Made by a program: the position numbers and the translations under genes. 64,000 bases of DNA from Isoetes taiwanensis (lineage: Eukaryota; Streptophyta; Lycopodiopsida; Isoetales; Isoetaceae). The notes beneath the pieces are model-generated. The model was given only the letters and a program-made list of their open reading frames with translations, made no database searches and had not been told where the DNA came from. Every line of letters begins with the position of its first letter. Within the stretch, counting starts at the first letter, position 1. Positions 45,801 through 57,749 of this stretch are shown in pieces. The DNA lies in contig JAJEKV010000028.1 in the NCBI GenBank assembly GCA_021234155.1, positions 4,178,567 to 4,242,566 of the forward strand. The letters are read 5' to 3'.

Positions 45801-48411
45801 ACCAATGCACCAATAATTACAGCGAAAAAACCATATGACAAACACTGTAAAAATCAAAGACTAAATTCCAACATATATCATACTCGCATAATGGACCCAA
45901 GCGAACTTTCAAGAATAGTAACAACATACAAGGCAACTTAAATCGGGGCTCCTGAGGCTAATGAAGCAATCTAGAGGACCGGACAATATATGGAGACTAG
46001 AACAACGAATCCCAAAACATTAAGGAACCATAGATAGAGTGGAACAACTGGATGAACAACCCCAAATTGAGTGAACAACTAGACAATACTAGATAGAAAA
46101 TGCTCGAGAAATGAAAAAACTTGGGGGGAGGGATGGGGCATAGAAACTTGCTACTGAACATGAAAGGGTAAGAGGAACAAGGCACAATTGGCAAATGAAC
46201 AAACTAAAATCCTATGAAGGAAAAATTGCCAAGAAGCAAATGTAATTTGTTGGAGTAATCCGTGATGAGTAAAATGGTGTAATAAGCTTATAGCAGAGAA
46301 TCAAGGAGAAACGATTGAGGCGAAGGAAAGCAAAACCTGATAGGAAATACAACTCAAAACAATATGATCTAAATTTTGAAATAGACATGCAGGTGCTAGG
46401 CAAATTTCAAGAGAACAACATGATGAACAACACCAATGGGGAGAAACGACTAGAGCAATAGCACTAAAGGAGACAAAGCACAACAAGGTTAAATCTATCG
46501 AGAGCCAAGCCCGCCTAACACATGCACAAAACAAAGCAACCTATAGCCACTACTAATCGGATACCAAATCCCATGCCAAAATTCCCCAATAGGCGCAATA
46601 ACCAACCAGGACGCGGGAAGAAAATCCAAGAATCGAACAACTCCTAGGACGCTTGGTAATGAACGAAGATCAGCAATGACAGCCAAACACTAAAGGCTAA
46701 TGCCCAAAATTCAATAGGCTGTACCAAATAGACATGAAACAAAACAACTGGGAATTGAACAACTTATGGGACGATTGATAGCGAACAGAGATCAGACAGT
46801 AGATGTCCAACAGTAAGGCTAAGATACTAAATGACATACCCAATAGGTGCCAATGTTCATGAGTAGATCCACGAAACTTAGTGATTTTCCATCCAAAGGA
46901 CCAAGATCTCCAGGTACCTAAATGAGGACAAAAAGATTGATAAGAAGGAAACTTGCATAAAACTAAAGACAACCAAACGAAGAGCATAGAAAAGGTGGAA
47001 ACCTAATAAGAAGCAAGCAATTCAGAAAACTCCTCGCACGAAAGGAGAGGGATAAATTAGGGCAATCGGAGCAAAACCCCAAAATGAAAGATCAATTTAA
47101 AAGCAAGAGCTTAGAGAACAAATCACGCATTGGGTAAGTGAACAAACTACAGCTGAGAATACCATGATTGCTAAGAGCAATCAGACATATGGAGCAACTA
47201 GGGACAACTCAAACAAGCAGAGCAATGTAACAATGGATGGAAGCCACTCAAGCACAACCCAGACTGCAAGAGCTAGAACTAACAAGGGACACCATTAGAG
47301 CTCAATGAGACAAATGGAACTATAGTGGACAAAAGGGAATAATAGACGACATGTAGTAAAGGGAACGAATAAAGGCAGTGGAAAGAAGCCAATCAAAAGA
47401 ATTGAAGGGGCATCTGGCTAGGTTGTTGTCACACTAACAAGGAATCAGGCGCATAAAGGAATACAAAATAAGATTTGCAACTAAATGTCAGCATCGATGC
47501 AACAAGAATTCAACAGCTCAACCCATACAAATGCAAACTGAGATATGGCACGGGCAAAAACCATGTATAAATGAGTCAAACAATTCTAGCAAATACCACC
47601 CATGTAAAACCCCCGAATAACCGGGTAAGCAAAGTACTCATCAGATAGGCCGGCGCCAACATCATCGTAAAAGCGAGGCAACCGCGGTGTTGATTAAATA
47701 CGTAAGATGGTAACCCGCAAAAATGCAACGGCTAACCAAATGCCAGTTTCCACCTAACATACAAAGTAGTTAGTCCCTTTTTGAACTATGTGGATACCGA
47801 GCTGACAACGATCCCCATCAATGTCGACTAGAGATAGCACCGTCCCCTTGTAATGTGGAAAAGTGCACGAAGTCGCATTAGACGAGGAAAATACTGAGAA
47901 GGCAGTCTCACATTGACCCCTCTAGTCGCCAAGTCAAAAACGATTCTTATCAGCGTCTACTTGAGGTGCCACATCCAACCGAACCATAGCTCGAATCTTT
48001 CTTCACTAAGAACCCCAGAATTAAAAACAATCAAGAAAGGCTTAAATCCATCCACATTGTCAGTGTAAGAGGGAATAAGCATGGGCGTTTTCAATAAAGG
48101 AAAACCATCAATTGGCCAAATATATTAATCTAAAGGACCAATCGGACTAAGGAAATTCTAATTAAACCACCATCTAATCCATTAATTACCTCGCATACAC
48201 GCCTATGTAATCTCGGCAAAATGACATCCACCAGAAGAATCTATTACTAGGATGAACATACTAATTCAAACATGCCAACCACTACCCAAACTAGAAGAAC
48301 TAGCTTCAATTTTTAAAATGAGGAAGGAAGGAAGGTATTTTATCAGTCCACCTGAGACCAATTCCAATTTATGGACCTTAATAAAGCAGCGCCAGTTTTG
48401 GACATTACCTC
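45801..48411. other. A-rich non-coding stretch with a tandem repeat
   Basis: The plus strand is strikingly rich in A and G (GAACAACT, AGAACAAC and CAAGGCAC-type words) from about 45.8 to 47.6 kb. No gene recognised. The 125 bp tandem repeat inside is listed separately. Confidence 0.5.
46560..46860. repeat. about 125 bp tandem repeat, 2.3 copies
   Basis: AATAGGCGC-like words start at 46588, 46713 and 46842 (periods 125 and 129), and GAACAACT plus GGGACG-type words recur at 46635 and 46757. The copies are well diverged. Similar GAACAACT words are scattered from 46.0 to 47.4 kb, so this may be the best-kept part of a larger decayed array. Confidence 0.65.
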
Positions 48412-48464
48412 CTGGATTAAAACTCACTCGGCTGGTTTTCGAGGAAAACCGCGGGCAAAGAATC
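48412..48464 (-). repeat. fold-back element copy E5
   Basis: GGATTAAAACTC followed by a perfect 6 bp hairpin around GGTTTTCGAGGAAAACC (48433-48449), then GCGGGCAAAGAATC. On the minus strand it lines up with E1 and E2, keeping the CCTCG loop. The outer stem is lost. Confidence 0.5.
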
Positions 48465-50600
48465 ACTCTCACGACAACCGCTCCAATATAATTTAAATGC
48501 AAAAAATACACAAATATATACACTCATGGCTCAAGCATTCGTAGTGCCCTCGACGTAATGCAGCCGCGGGGCAAAGGTGAGTCAAGCAGATCCAAGATTC
48601 TAATGTACTAATCTGCAGCACGACCGCATTCCGCGGTGTTCATCGCCGAAATGTAAGTCCTACCGCATTAAGGGAGCCTATCCGCCTGATCTCGATCAAA
48701 TGGCAACTCGAGGGAAAGTGAGACTCATCCTCAATGGCACCCGCTTGACAAAGACCGGACAGTGGCCTCGTCTCCGCTGGGCTCCCAATCCACCGCCTGC
48801 CTCGATGTAAGATGGTGGGCACTGTATGTAATGGAGGCAATGAGTCCGCTGCCAGTATGTACCGAACGCAGTAGAGCCGCGAGCCCCGCTAACACTCTGG
48901 GTTGAGGTTCTTTATAATGGGCCGCTTTGACCTCCTCGGGTTTAGAGCCGCTCGGGTCCCAGAGCTTGCCAAGGAAGCAGCGCTGGCATCCGTATTCCAC
49001 AGTCGTCAATGATCGGGCTCAGGTCCACTGCGACGCATCTGCAGGTTCTCGCGACGCTCCATCCTGGGCGTAACCGATCGCATCTCTTCTTAATTTCTCC
49101 ACGAAATTCCTCGATCCACCGGCGGTCCATTGCCACAACAGAAGCAAAGTGGAGCCTGAGCATCACCCATATTATCCACTTTCTCAAAAATAGACGATGT
49201 CTATCAAGGGTCGGCCACCGGCTGCGGCAAGAATCCGCCTCGCGAAAGAAAAACCGATAGGGACTCAAGGTTTCACCCTAAGTGCCCGCGGCTAAAAAAT
49301 GCCTTCTCGCCAGACTGCCCAATAATATTCTAGGTCACCAAAGAGACGAATTAAGCCCCAAACCTCAACTCCCTGCATGTATGACAGTTCACTCAAAGGC
49401 TCCAAACAGATGTGGATCGATGGCCCCAATCATAGAGCTTCGTTTGCGGATCGTTGTTCTCAGATGGCATAAAAGCGCCCCACCAGTCAAGCCACTGCTA
49501 GTTTTGATGGATCGCTTCCCCAACAGAGCTTATAGAGGGGAACTCCACCCCTAGGTAATTTGTAGGTGGGCTTTGACCTCCACACAGTTGTCCCCGACAT
49601 ATGAGTGCGTGGAGGCATGGGTGAAGTGAAGAGGATATGAGAACCACCTCGGGTCTTGGCCGATTCACGCATTCCAGAGTCTCCATTTAATGGTGTCTAG
49701 GGCATCCGTGATGAGATCGCGATAGCTTCCTCGCGGGCCGTATAGTCAACATCAATTTACGATGCGAGCCGGGCGATGACTGCGCAAAAGCCGATGCCAT
49801 CTCCCCCATGCCTCGAGCCGTGGCCTAACTCCATCAACGTAGAGGCCAAAAGTGTTGGTGAGAGGGCAATTTTAATCTCGATACTCATCGGTGAATGCTT
49901 GGTCTTCACGATCCCCTGGCCAAACAACTCTCATACATGTACCGTGATATGGCATTCTCAGACAAAGTAAAATGGCACTCTAATCGGACGCAATTTTAGC
50001 CCATAGCTTTTCCCTGACCGTGATCAAAAAGCCTTCAAAGTCCACAGCAAAGAATACAAGTCCTCGCCGATGGTTCTACTGCCTTCAATCGCCCGCGAAG
50101 GTAAAGACATTACGGTCAATCGCTGAGTGGCTGGTCTAAAAGCCCCGCTTTAGGTGAGGCTCGCGACATCACCACGTCAATCACGCCGAATGCCACCACT
50201 TGGCAAACACCGAATCACCATGATCATCCTAATTGGTTTGACAAAGGTGGGTCAGCTTCCTACTTTGTGAATGGGACAACCCCGCTTTGTGGCCCATTGT
50301 TCGAAACCCTGCAATGCTCGCTGAACAAAGGTAGTGAGGATCGCACCCTCGGGCCGCCCCGCCCCATTTGAGTAACCCCGCCCTCGATACCATCGAGGTC
50401 ACCGCCTCCCATTAGCCAAGCAGTCTCTCCACAACATCCTCTCCTCCTCACAGAACCAACGGGCCATCCCGGTGGGTATGGGCGTGACGCCCCGGTAATG
50501 CATAGAGCCGCTGCGAAGCATCGCTCCCATCACCGTGTGTGATGTCCCCTCGTGAGGGTCGGTCGGCCTTCAAGCACTACCAAAGGTTCGAGGGATGAGT
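48465..50600. other. GC-richer stretch, no recognisable gene
   Basis: By eye over half G+C and full of CpG, unlike its surroundings. Open frames up to 108 codons occur on both strands (for example 49268-48942 minus, 49282-49554 plus), but none shows a motif I can name. It may be another part of the element seen at 44-45.8 and 54.4-56.7 kb, or a young, not yet CpG-depleted insertion. Confidence 0.4.
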
Positions 50601-53600
50601 GTCCACAGTCAACATCTCCCTTCATCACGCGCTAATGACAAAAATAACATTTTACACTCGAAGAGCGAGGAGCCGCTTCATGCGCTACTACCTAATAAAA
50701 ACAATAGCCATTGCCAATAATATATACATTAAGGAAGGGTGGGTAGGAGCTGTGGAAGTGCCGAGCCGAGAAAACGCCGATGAGAAGTCGGCGAAGAAAC
50801 TCCCCTAAACTAACTAGGAGCCCAAGAAAAATGCATGCATGGGAGAACGATGTCACTGGAGAATACCCATCCGATGGCCTCCTGATCGATGGCATTGACT
50901 CCAAAAATGACACTTCACGGGCCCACCATAGTGCAAGACTCGATGAACTAACCCACAAAAGCATACCATGTTCTTTTATTCCCATTTCTCAAAGGAAGCA
51001 AAACATTGCATCAAAATGGAGCATTATTTTAACTCAAGGAAAAGAACTTGCTCAACAATGGGTTATAAAAAGCAAGGGAAGGCCATACCTGTAGTCCATT
51101 AATAGTCCCTCCTAGTCCCTCCAAAACATCCACATTAGTCGCACTCTAGCAATATTGAGCAACTTGATGTAATTATATATAAATAAATGTGGGCGTATTA
51201 ATAAAATTTTATCCTAGGACTACACAAATAAATCCTTTGTCCGTGACCAAGACTTTATATAGTTTTCAATTGGCGCCGCAAGTTATATCTCCTAGTTATA
51301 TCGCATGCACCATAATCGGGAAGTTCTCTCCTCGTTGTACTCGCTAGTTAAGATCATGCCTAAAGCCAAGACTTATTGCAAATAATGGTGATAAAGATTT
51401 GAGTCAAGAATAAACTACCATTAAGGCATTCTAGTTACTAAGTACCCTTTTCAATAAATGATTTGTCGTTGTAGGATTGGACATGAGAAGGCAATTCAAG
51501 AATAGAGTTTCCAAGATGATACACCCGTAATCCTAAAAGCAAATTATAAATTAGTTAGCCCTATGGAATGTAAGCAAAACATGCGGTGGATGGATACGAT
51601 ACACGTAAAATAACATCATGCAAAAGCATACAAAGTTGAGCTTGTATGTATTAGTTGAGTACCTTCTCCCTCAAAAGTTGCTTTCACGTGACAAGAATGC
51701 CATAAAATTCCATTTGACCGATTATAATCAATACTCTACATTAAGCAAAATATAAGGAATGTAAAGAAGAAAATGCTACATATTTGAACAATGTCCGGAT
51801 GCATCGGACTTCGCGAAATAGGATATGATATAATCTATCGTGAAGGCAATTGTGAGATAAGAATCCTACTTTATAGATCTTCCTCACCGCTTTGAAGCAT
51901 AAGAAGATGTGGCATTAAAAAGCCAACACTCACATTTGAAGAAGGTGAAGCCGAGAATGGCGTAAAAGAAAGAACCACCCTTGAGTCCGCTTCAAAAAGT
52001 CAGATAATCAAGAAAAACTGCGGAGGAAAGTCTTCTTTAAAATGCAATTTCAAAGCACAAAATAAATTTACAAAATCGCTACCGACAAAGAATTGTGACA
52101 AAAAAATTGTTATCAGAGTTTTAAAGCCGCTCGGGGCTTGATTGTTGGAACCGGAGTCAAAGAATCGTCACCGATTTTGGAATCTCTTTGGCGATACCAA
52201 GGAAGAAAACAAATGGGTTAATTCTGATCATAGAAAACTAACTAAGCACATCTTATGTGCTTTCATCCTTCTCATTTTACACCTTAACTGGATACATGGA
52301 ACATAGCTACCAATATCCCTACTTTACTTCCTCTGTGGATTTGATCTAAACCTGTACCTCTCCCTCCAATCTATCTCTCCTTTTCCGAAAAATGAAACTT
52401 ACATTCTTGTGCAGCGCATCCCAAGAAATACTGGCCGCGTTTTTGTACCTCTATGGTTTTCGCCTTTATGGATCTGGGGTTCTTCTAAATACAAAATAGG
52501 TAGAGAGAGCAACAGAGAAAAAACTTGATTCTAATTTTGAATCAATGCTCTGTGAATCGCTAGTTTTGCAATTACTGATTATGAAAATCCCTGGCCCCGC
52601 AAGAGACCCGCAAAGCCCAAGTAAAGAGAGAGAGGAACGCCGCGATGCGGGCGTAAGACATGCAAGGTTTCCTACATTTCAACTACCAACACTTTCTCTT
52701 TTTAATAGAGTAGAAGATTAACAAGGGATTGAATGCGTGAAGGAGAAACGAGAAAAATGAAAACTAAGCCACAATAGCGTACTTCATTTGGCGGGAATTC
52801 GCTAAACCAAATGGCAAGGAATAGAATAGAGATTTCGCGAAATTCCAAATGGCTTACCGACGGCGGATGCAAAGACTCATAAACAATGTGCCTTAATCTA
52901 AAAGGATTTATCCCTCAATATCTCAGATGATACAATTATTGCATGCGATAGATGTTTTAAATGCTTCAATTTGACTATCTAAAGCAATGCAATAAGGGAT
53001 ACAACTCCTAAATTTATTCAAAACTTGGGAAAGCAAGTCATGCCCGACAAAAAGCAAATTTCTGACAATGCCGGGACCCCGGGACCGGGCTTTCACTTTA
53101 ACCCGCTTCCTCAAGAACTACCTACCTAGTGCTTTTGTCATTTCCGAATCAAACACTTGAAAACTAAATGTTGGAAGCAAGCAACCGAGCAACATTAATT
53201 GGGATTACAGACCCAAATCAATGTAATTTCAACACAGAGAAGAAGATCCCACAAAATAGATTAAAAAATCATGTAGTCTAAAACATCAAACTCATATGAG
53301 AATGGAAAATTTGGATGAAATGCATTATGATAATAGAACAAAAAAAGAAGCTGGAAAATTGCTTTGAGGAAGCCCCTTTACAAAAAATATACATGCATTC
53401 TTCTTCGCCTAAGAGTTTGGTATCATCGGTAGCAATTGGATTTGAGGGATGTAAGAGGCTGCTTCGTGACATCTTTTAATCCATCGGCATTGCCTCTGCT
53501 CCCTGCTTCTTCCAAGCAGCATATGTGTGGCCTAGCTCAATGAGGCAAAGCAGCCTTCTCCCTCTCTAAATTTTGTTGTTCCAGCCTTTCCGGACCCTAT

Positions 53601-53907
53601 GTGTCATGATATTAGAGGCGATAGATGTGTGACTTAGAAAGCTCTTCCTCGAAAGTTGGTATCATTTAAAGGCACCTCCAACACATGTTGGAGGTTCTTC
53701 AACAAACAAATTAATAGAAGCTCCTGCCTCAAAACAATGATGAGGTCGCGATCCCCCATGTTGGGAGTCTCTTTTTATTGAAGTCGATATATGAGATGGG
53801 CAAGTATAAAAAAAACTTTTCTTTTACAGTGGAAGTTTAACCCTCGAATAGAAAGAAGGTACAGGACTCTCCTCATCATTATTATAAGCCTGCAATTTTT
53901 ATCAAAA
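50601..53907. other. no recognisable gene
   Basis: A/T-rich with short frames only. TGATCGATGGCATT at about 50882 also occurs as AGATCGATGGCATT near 2545, with a GCATGC-rich stretch before both, possibly a shared LTR fragment. Confidence 0.4.
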
Positions 53908-54327
53908 TTAGATAGAGGGATGTTCTTTAAATAGTTCTAAGATAAAATATCTTTGATCCATCGACAAGAATTCCCCATTTAGTAACAGTGTGATCTCGAG
54001 GATTGAGATTAGTAATTTTCCTTCCTTTTCCTTTGACTCCGACATGCTCGTGGTACAAAACATGCAATACAAGACTCCCCGCTTCATATTGTATCTCCTT
54101 AGCATCCTTAGTTTTTAGAAATCAAAGCCTTTCCTCGATATCTCAGATTTTGATTGCAGCAAAGAATTGCACATATAGGGTTCTTCATGCCCGAGCTGCA
54201 TTGGGTGAGCTGTAATAACCCGTCCACTCTTATTTGCTTCCAGATTTTCCCATTTAATTCTTTTCTCATCAGCATAAACATTATTCCTCGCAAATAAAAG
54301 TGACCCATTAGTTTGATAATCCTTCAA
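53908..54327 (-). pseudogene. unidentified reading frame with one internal stop
   Basis: From 54327 to 53908 a single frame of about 140 codons is interrupted only once, by TAA at 54115-54117. It contains ARNNVYADEKRIKWENLEAN, SGRVITAHPMQLGHEEPYMC, then after the stop RRYNMKRGVLYCMFC, SESKEKEGKLLISILEITLL and FLSMDQRYFILELFKEHPS. The composition (charged, Met and Cys present, amphipathic helices) looks like a real globular protein, but I cannot name the family. It could be the last exon of a decayed host gene or part of a retroelement polyprotein. The surrounding sequence on both sides gives no further exon. Confidence 0.4.
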
Positions 54328-54399
54328 TGATCCAAATTTTACATCATATCATTTGATCTCATTTCCTAATTCGCTACTCCCTCGCTTTAGTTCTTCTAT

Positions 54400-56760
54400 G
54401 ATATGTATGTGATGATGATCTCTCGCGGACTCATTGTACTGGAAAGGGGCCCAAGGAGGTGCACATGTCCCGACTCATGATCACGCCCTCCTCGTAGGTA
54501 AAGCCTATCGTGGACTGAGGTAGTACCTGACCCACGCTTCCTGCCACTCCGCGGGAGGCTTTGCATGGCCCTGTGGGACACTCGGGGTGGTGGACACCTT
54601 CCATGGAGTTCAAGCTCCAGCACGGGCATCTCTAGTCACCTTTGAAGATAACCCCTCAGCGGGAGTGATCCCTACCCCATTCCCATCAGCCGGGAGATGC
54701 AACCCAGAGTAGCCCTTTATTATGCATCCCGCCGAGCTATAGCTTCTGTCCTCCTCAAGACCTTCAAACTCCCACTTCCCAAAGTAAAAGTGTCGTGAGG
54801 GGAAGTGATGGAGTGGACACCCTAAGCCATGTTCTATTGCCCAATCTCATTGCTGGGCGGAATTATGGGTCTCGGCACTTGACTCTTCGAGGCCCAAGTC
54901 ATGCTCATCCCTCCTCGAAGTCTCTGGAAAGCCTTGGGCAGATCTCCCACATGTGAGCCGATCTTTAACATGCAGATATGGTGAGCCATCCTTCTGGGTG
55001 ATGGTCATATGATATCATGTATGTATACCGACATGTATGCTTTACGCCCGCAATTTAGGTAGGCCCTGAGGGAGACAGTGGGTAAAATGACTCCCCTCTG
55101 TCTCTTTCCACTAGAACTCCACCAAGGCTTGCAAAGGGACATGTGTGGGAGGGCTCCTACCGGGTGATGGAGCTGGTATGGGGAGAACTCATGTCTGTAG
55201 ATACCTATGAGTGCACCATAAGGAGTAGGGGATGTCACATCATCCGCCAAGACTCAGGTGGTCCCTTGAGATATCCCTCTACCCCACTTCGATCCCTTTA
55301 GTTAACAAGGGCAAATGTAAAGTGGCACACCCATATACAAATATTTGGGAGTGGAAGTTCCCTTCTACTGCACTCGGGATATGACCCATATGGGCGAACG
55401 GCGAGCTAGAAGGGCACTATATAAGAGACAGAGTCATGGAGTTGGAGTTCTCTATGATTGAGCCCCATCGGCCAACATGTTCAAGGTCTTGGAGTCCAGC
55501 CTTTTAGGCCTGGCTGAAAATATGGGGCTGAGTGTCCCTCGCCACTTAGAATGACTCTGGAGTGTGCGTAGCCTCTGGCACGGTTAACGGGGTGCAGTTC
55601 ATTGTCCTGCCCATATCAACGCTGCGGTGAGATATTCCTTGCTCTTCAGAGTGCTGCTGACTCAAGCCACGCTGTTCATTTTTAGAAGATGGTTACTATG
55701 GACTCCATGCTCGCCTTCAATTCCAGCTTATATCATGCATCGGGGTCAAAGGCCTGGCAACAGCGGGAGGAAAAAAGAGAGTCAACGGTTGGTTACGGAA
55801 TATGCGTGAGTAAATCGTGCATACATGCAAACAGGTATTACATAGCTTGGAGGCACCTGACGCTGGTTTTCAGTAAGCTACCGGGGACGCTAACACCTTT
55901 GAATAGGGCTTCCTAAGCATAAAGACACCACTAGGTGCCACATAAATCCCATATTAGAATGGGGTCCCCAATGCCACCCTCAGCCCATTTTGCTCATGAA
56001 AAGGCGCAGATTTACTGCTCCATTCGCGACACAGTGAGACTTAACTCATCTCCTGCAATTGCCCGTGATGGATTTGGTGGAGCTCACCTGGGTGAATTAT
56101 TTCATTAATGTCGCCAAATGGAAGCCATTGAGGGATGAATCTCATACGCGATATAATTAAACTAACGCGTTATGCTTCGAAGCTGGTCAAGCTCGCCACC
56201 ACTTACGATGCCATTGAACGCTGTGACGGATGCGTCGAATTATACCTTCAGAGGTCATGGATATGTAAGATCACTCTTATGTCCCTGGCGACACTTGACA
56301 GGTATATATACATATATATTTCGCTATGATGATGTAAACCCGTGACAGCTTTGACAACATTCTATTATCGCCAATGCATTTTCCCTTGAAGCCCTTCGTG
56401 GTGTTTTTAACCCGACAAGTGGGTTAGTGCTTATTGCTTCCTTCATTGAGTCCCATAGATCAATTTCATTCCGTGGGACAAGCAAAAATCATTCTTATTT
56501 TATTCTTATATACAGCAGTACGTAGGCATGCTCGTGTCATCATCGCCGGATGTTCTAATCAGTAGTATTGGAGTGGCGCTGTGGCTGCTCTCTCTTCCCC
56601 ACACTCTTTGGCATATACAAGGACTAATCGAAGATTGGCTCTTGAGTAGTTTTGAGGTGCTGTTCCATCTCATGCATCACACAATCCTAAGAATCATATG
56701 CATCAACCTCCTGCCGAGACTTCCAAGTGATTACAACATCACCTGATGCCTTTGATTATC
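54400..56760. repeat. GC-richer unidentified sequence, copy 2
   Basis: Partner of 43.9-45.8 kb: 55330-55565 and 56555-56720 match it, as described there. Between them lie GC-rich stretches with several short frames (81 codons at 55250-55005 minus, 72 codons at 56528-56746 plus), none recognisable. Fold-back copy E3 sits inside at 56361-56435. Confidence 0.5.
56361..56435 (+). repeat. fold-back element copy E3
   Basis: Aligns with E2: TTCTATTATCGCCA, TTTTCCCTTGAAGCCCTTC, TTTTTAACCCGACAAGTG, then AGTGCTTATTG. The CCTCG loop has become CCCTTG and the outer stem no longer pairs fully. Confidence 0.5.
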
Positions 56761-56800
56761 TTTGCTCGGACTCCATCGGGCATGCAGTTAATCCTGGGTC

Positions 56801-56827
56801 AAAAAACTAGGGTAAGCCTAGTTTTTT
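56801..56827. repeat. perfect 11 bp hairpin
   Basis: AAAAAACTAGG (56801-56811), loop GTAAG, CCTAGTTTTTT (56817-56827). Either strand ends in a T-run after a stem. In a eukaryotic genome this is more likely part of a repeat than a terminator. Confidence 0.8.
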
Positions 56828-56849
56828 ATATTAATTAGAAACTCTGGCT

Positions 56850-56903
56850 CAAAAAAAAAAACCCTTCTCCTGACGGGGTTTATTAATCCTCGACAAATAA
56901 GCA
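56850..56903 (+). repeat. fold-back element copy E4 (right half)
   Basis: ACCCTTCTCCTGACGGGG, TTTATTAATCCTCGACAAAT, AAGC aligns with the right half of E2 and E3. It and E3 share about 100 bp of downstream sequence (GTCCCATAG, GTGAC/GTGGGAC, CAAAAATC), so they are two copies of one longer repeat about 475 bp apart. Confidence 0.45.
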
Positions 56904-56966
56904 TGCTTTGTCGCTTCTTTTTGTTTGGGTCCCATAGGCCAAGTGGTCTCCGTGACCTATGTAAAA

Positions 56967-57052
56967 ATCTATTCTATTCTGCATTCATTTCTATTCTATT
57001 CATTCTATTCTTATTCATTCTGGTCTCTATTTTATTCTTATTTTTCTTAATA
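56967..57052. repeat. degenerate TTCTA minisatellite
   Basis: Runs of CTATTCTATTC, CATTCTATTC and TTATTCATTC, a pentanucleotide-based simple repeat. Confidence 0.85.
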
Positions 57053-57740
57053 CCATGTCATTTATTTGGAAATATCGTTTTTGTCATAATTTATTTTGGA
57101 TCTTTTGATCATAAACATCGGTCTTAATTCTATAAACTTTTCCACAATTCCTTTTCTTATTGGAGGAAGGGTATTTTCAATAATCATTTGGCCATGATTT
57201 TGATATCAGTATATATTCCAAGCTATCACCAATTGGTATAAAATCAAAGAGAGAAAAGGACTAATCCAATGAGGGTTGTTCCAATCCATGCCCCTTTTGT
57301 TGTAAATGATCATGTAATATTTCTCATTTGAGCTTGGATATGTCCGAACACCGTATGAGCAATTGGAGGTGCGGACCAAGCTGACTGTTCTAGGTATGGA
57401 AATGATCGAGCTCACTTAGGTTAAAATTAGGAAGTTGAAGATTTTAAACCCATGCTCACGGTTGAAGAGGAAACCTGCTGCAATGGTCTACCATACAAAA
57501 GGGGAATGTCGCTGACGCCGAATTATGAATGTGGGATAATTCATACCGGAAGAATAAGCTGCTCAAAAAGAAACTTGCTGGATCCGCCAGTGGATCGCTC
57601 GCTCGGCCATAGCGACCGGACCGGAATCCCAAAATATGAAAGAAGGATCTAATGCTTTCATTGCTTGAAATGTATGATTTGCAGGTGGTTCTAACGCGAT
57701 TTGAAGTGCCATCGGCCAAGTTTCAGCTCCAGACTCCTCT
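57053..57740. other. no recognisable gene
   Basis: An 87-codon minus frame (57719-57456) and a 66-codon plus frame overlap here; neither is recognisable. The 5' LTR of the following Copia element should lie here or just upstream, but I cannot find its primer-binding site. Confidence 0.35.
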
Positions 57741-57749
57741 TTAGCCATG

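Noticed and set aside
56801-56827. Transcription terminator (stem plus T-run)
   Set aside because: It has the shape of a bacterial terminator, but the context is plant repeat DNA and no gene ends there; a Pol III terminator would need only the T-run and a Pol III gene.
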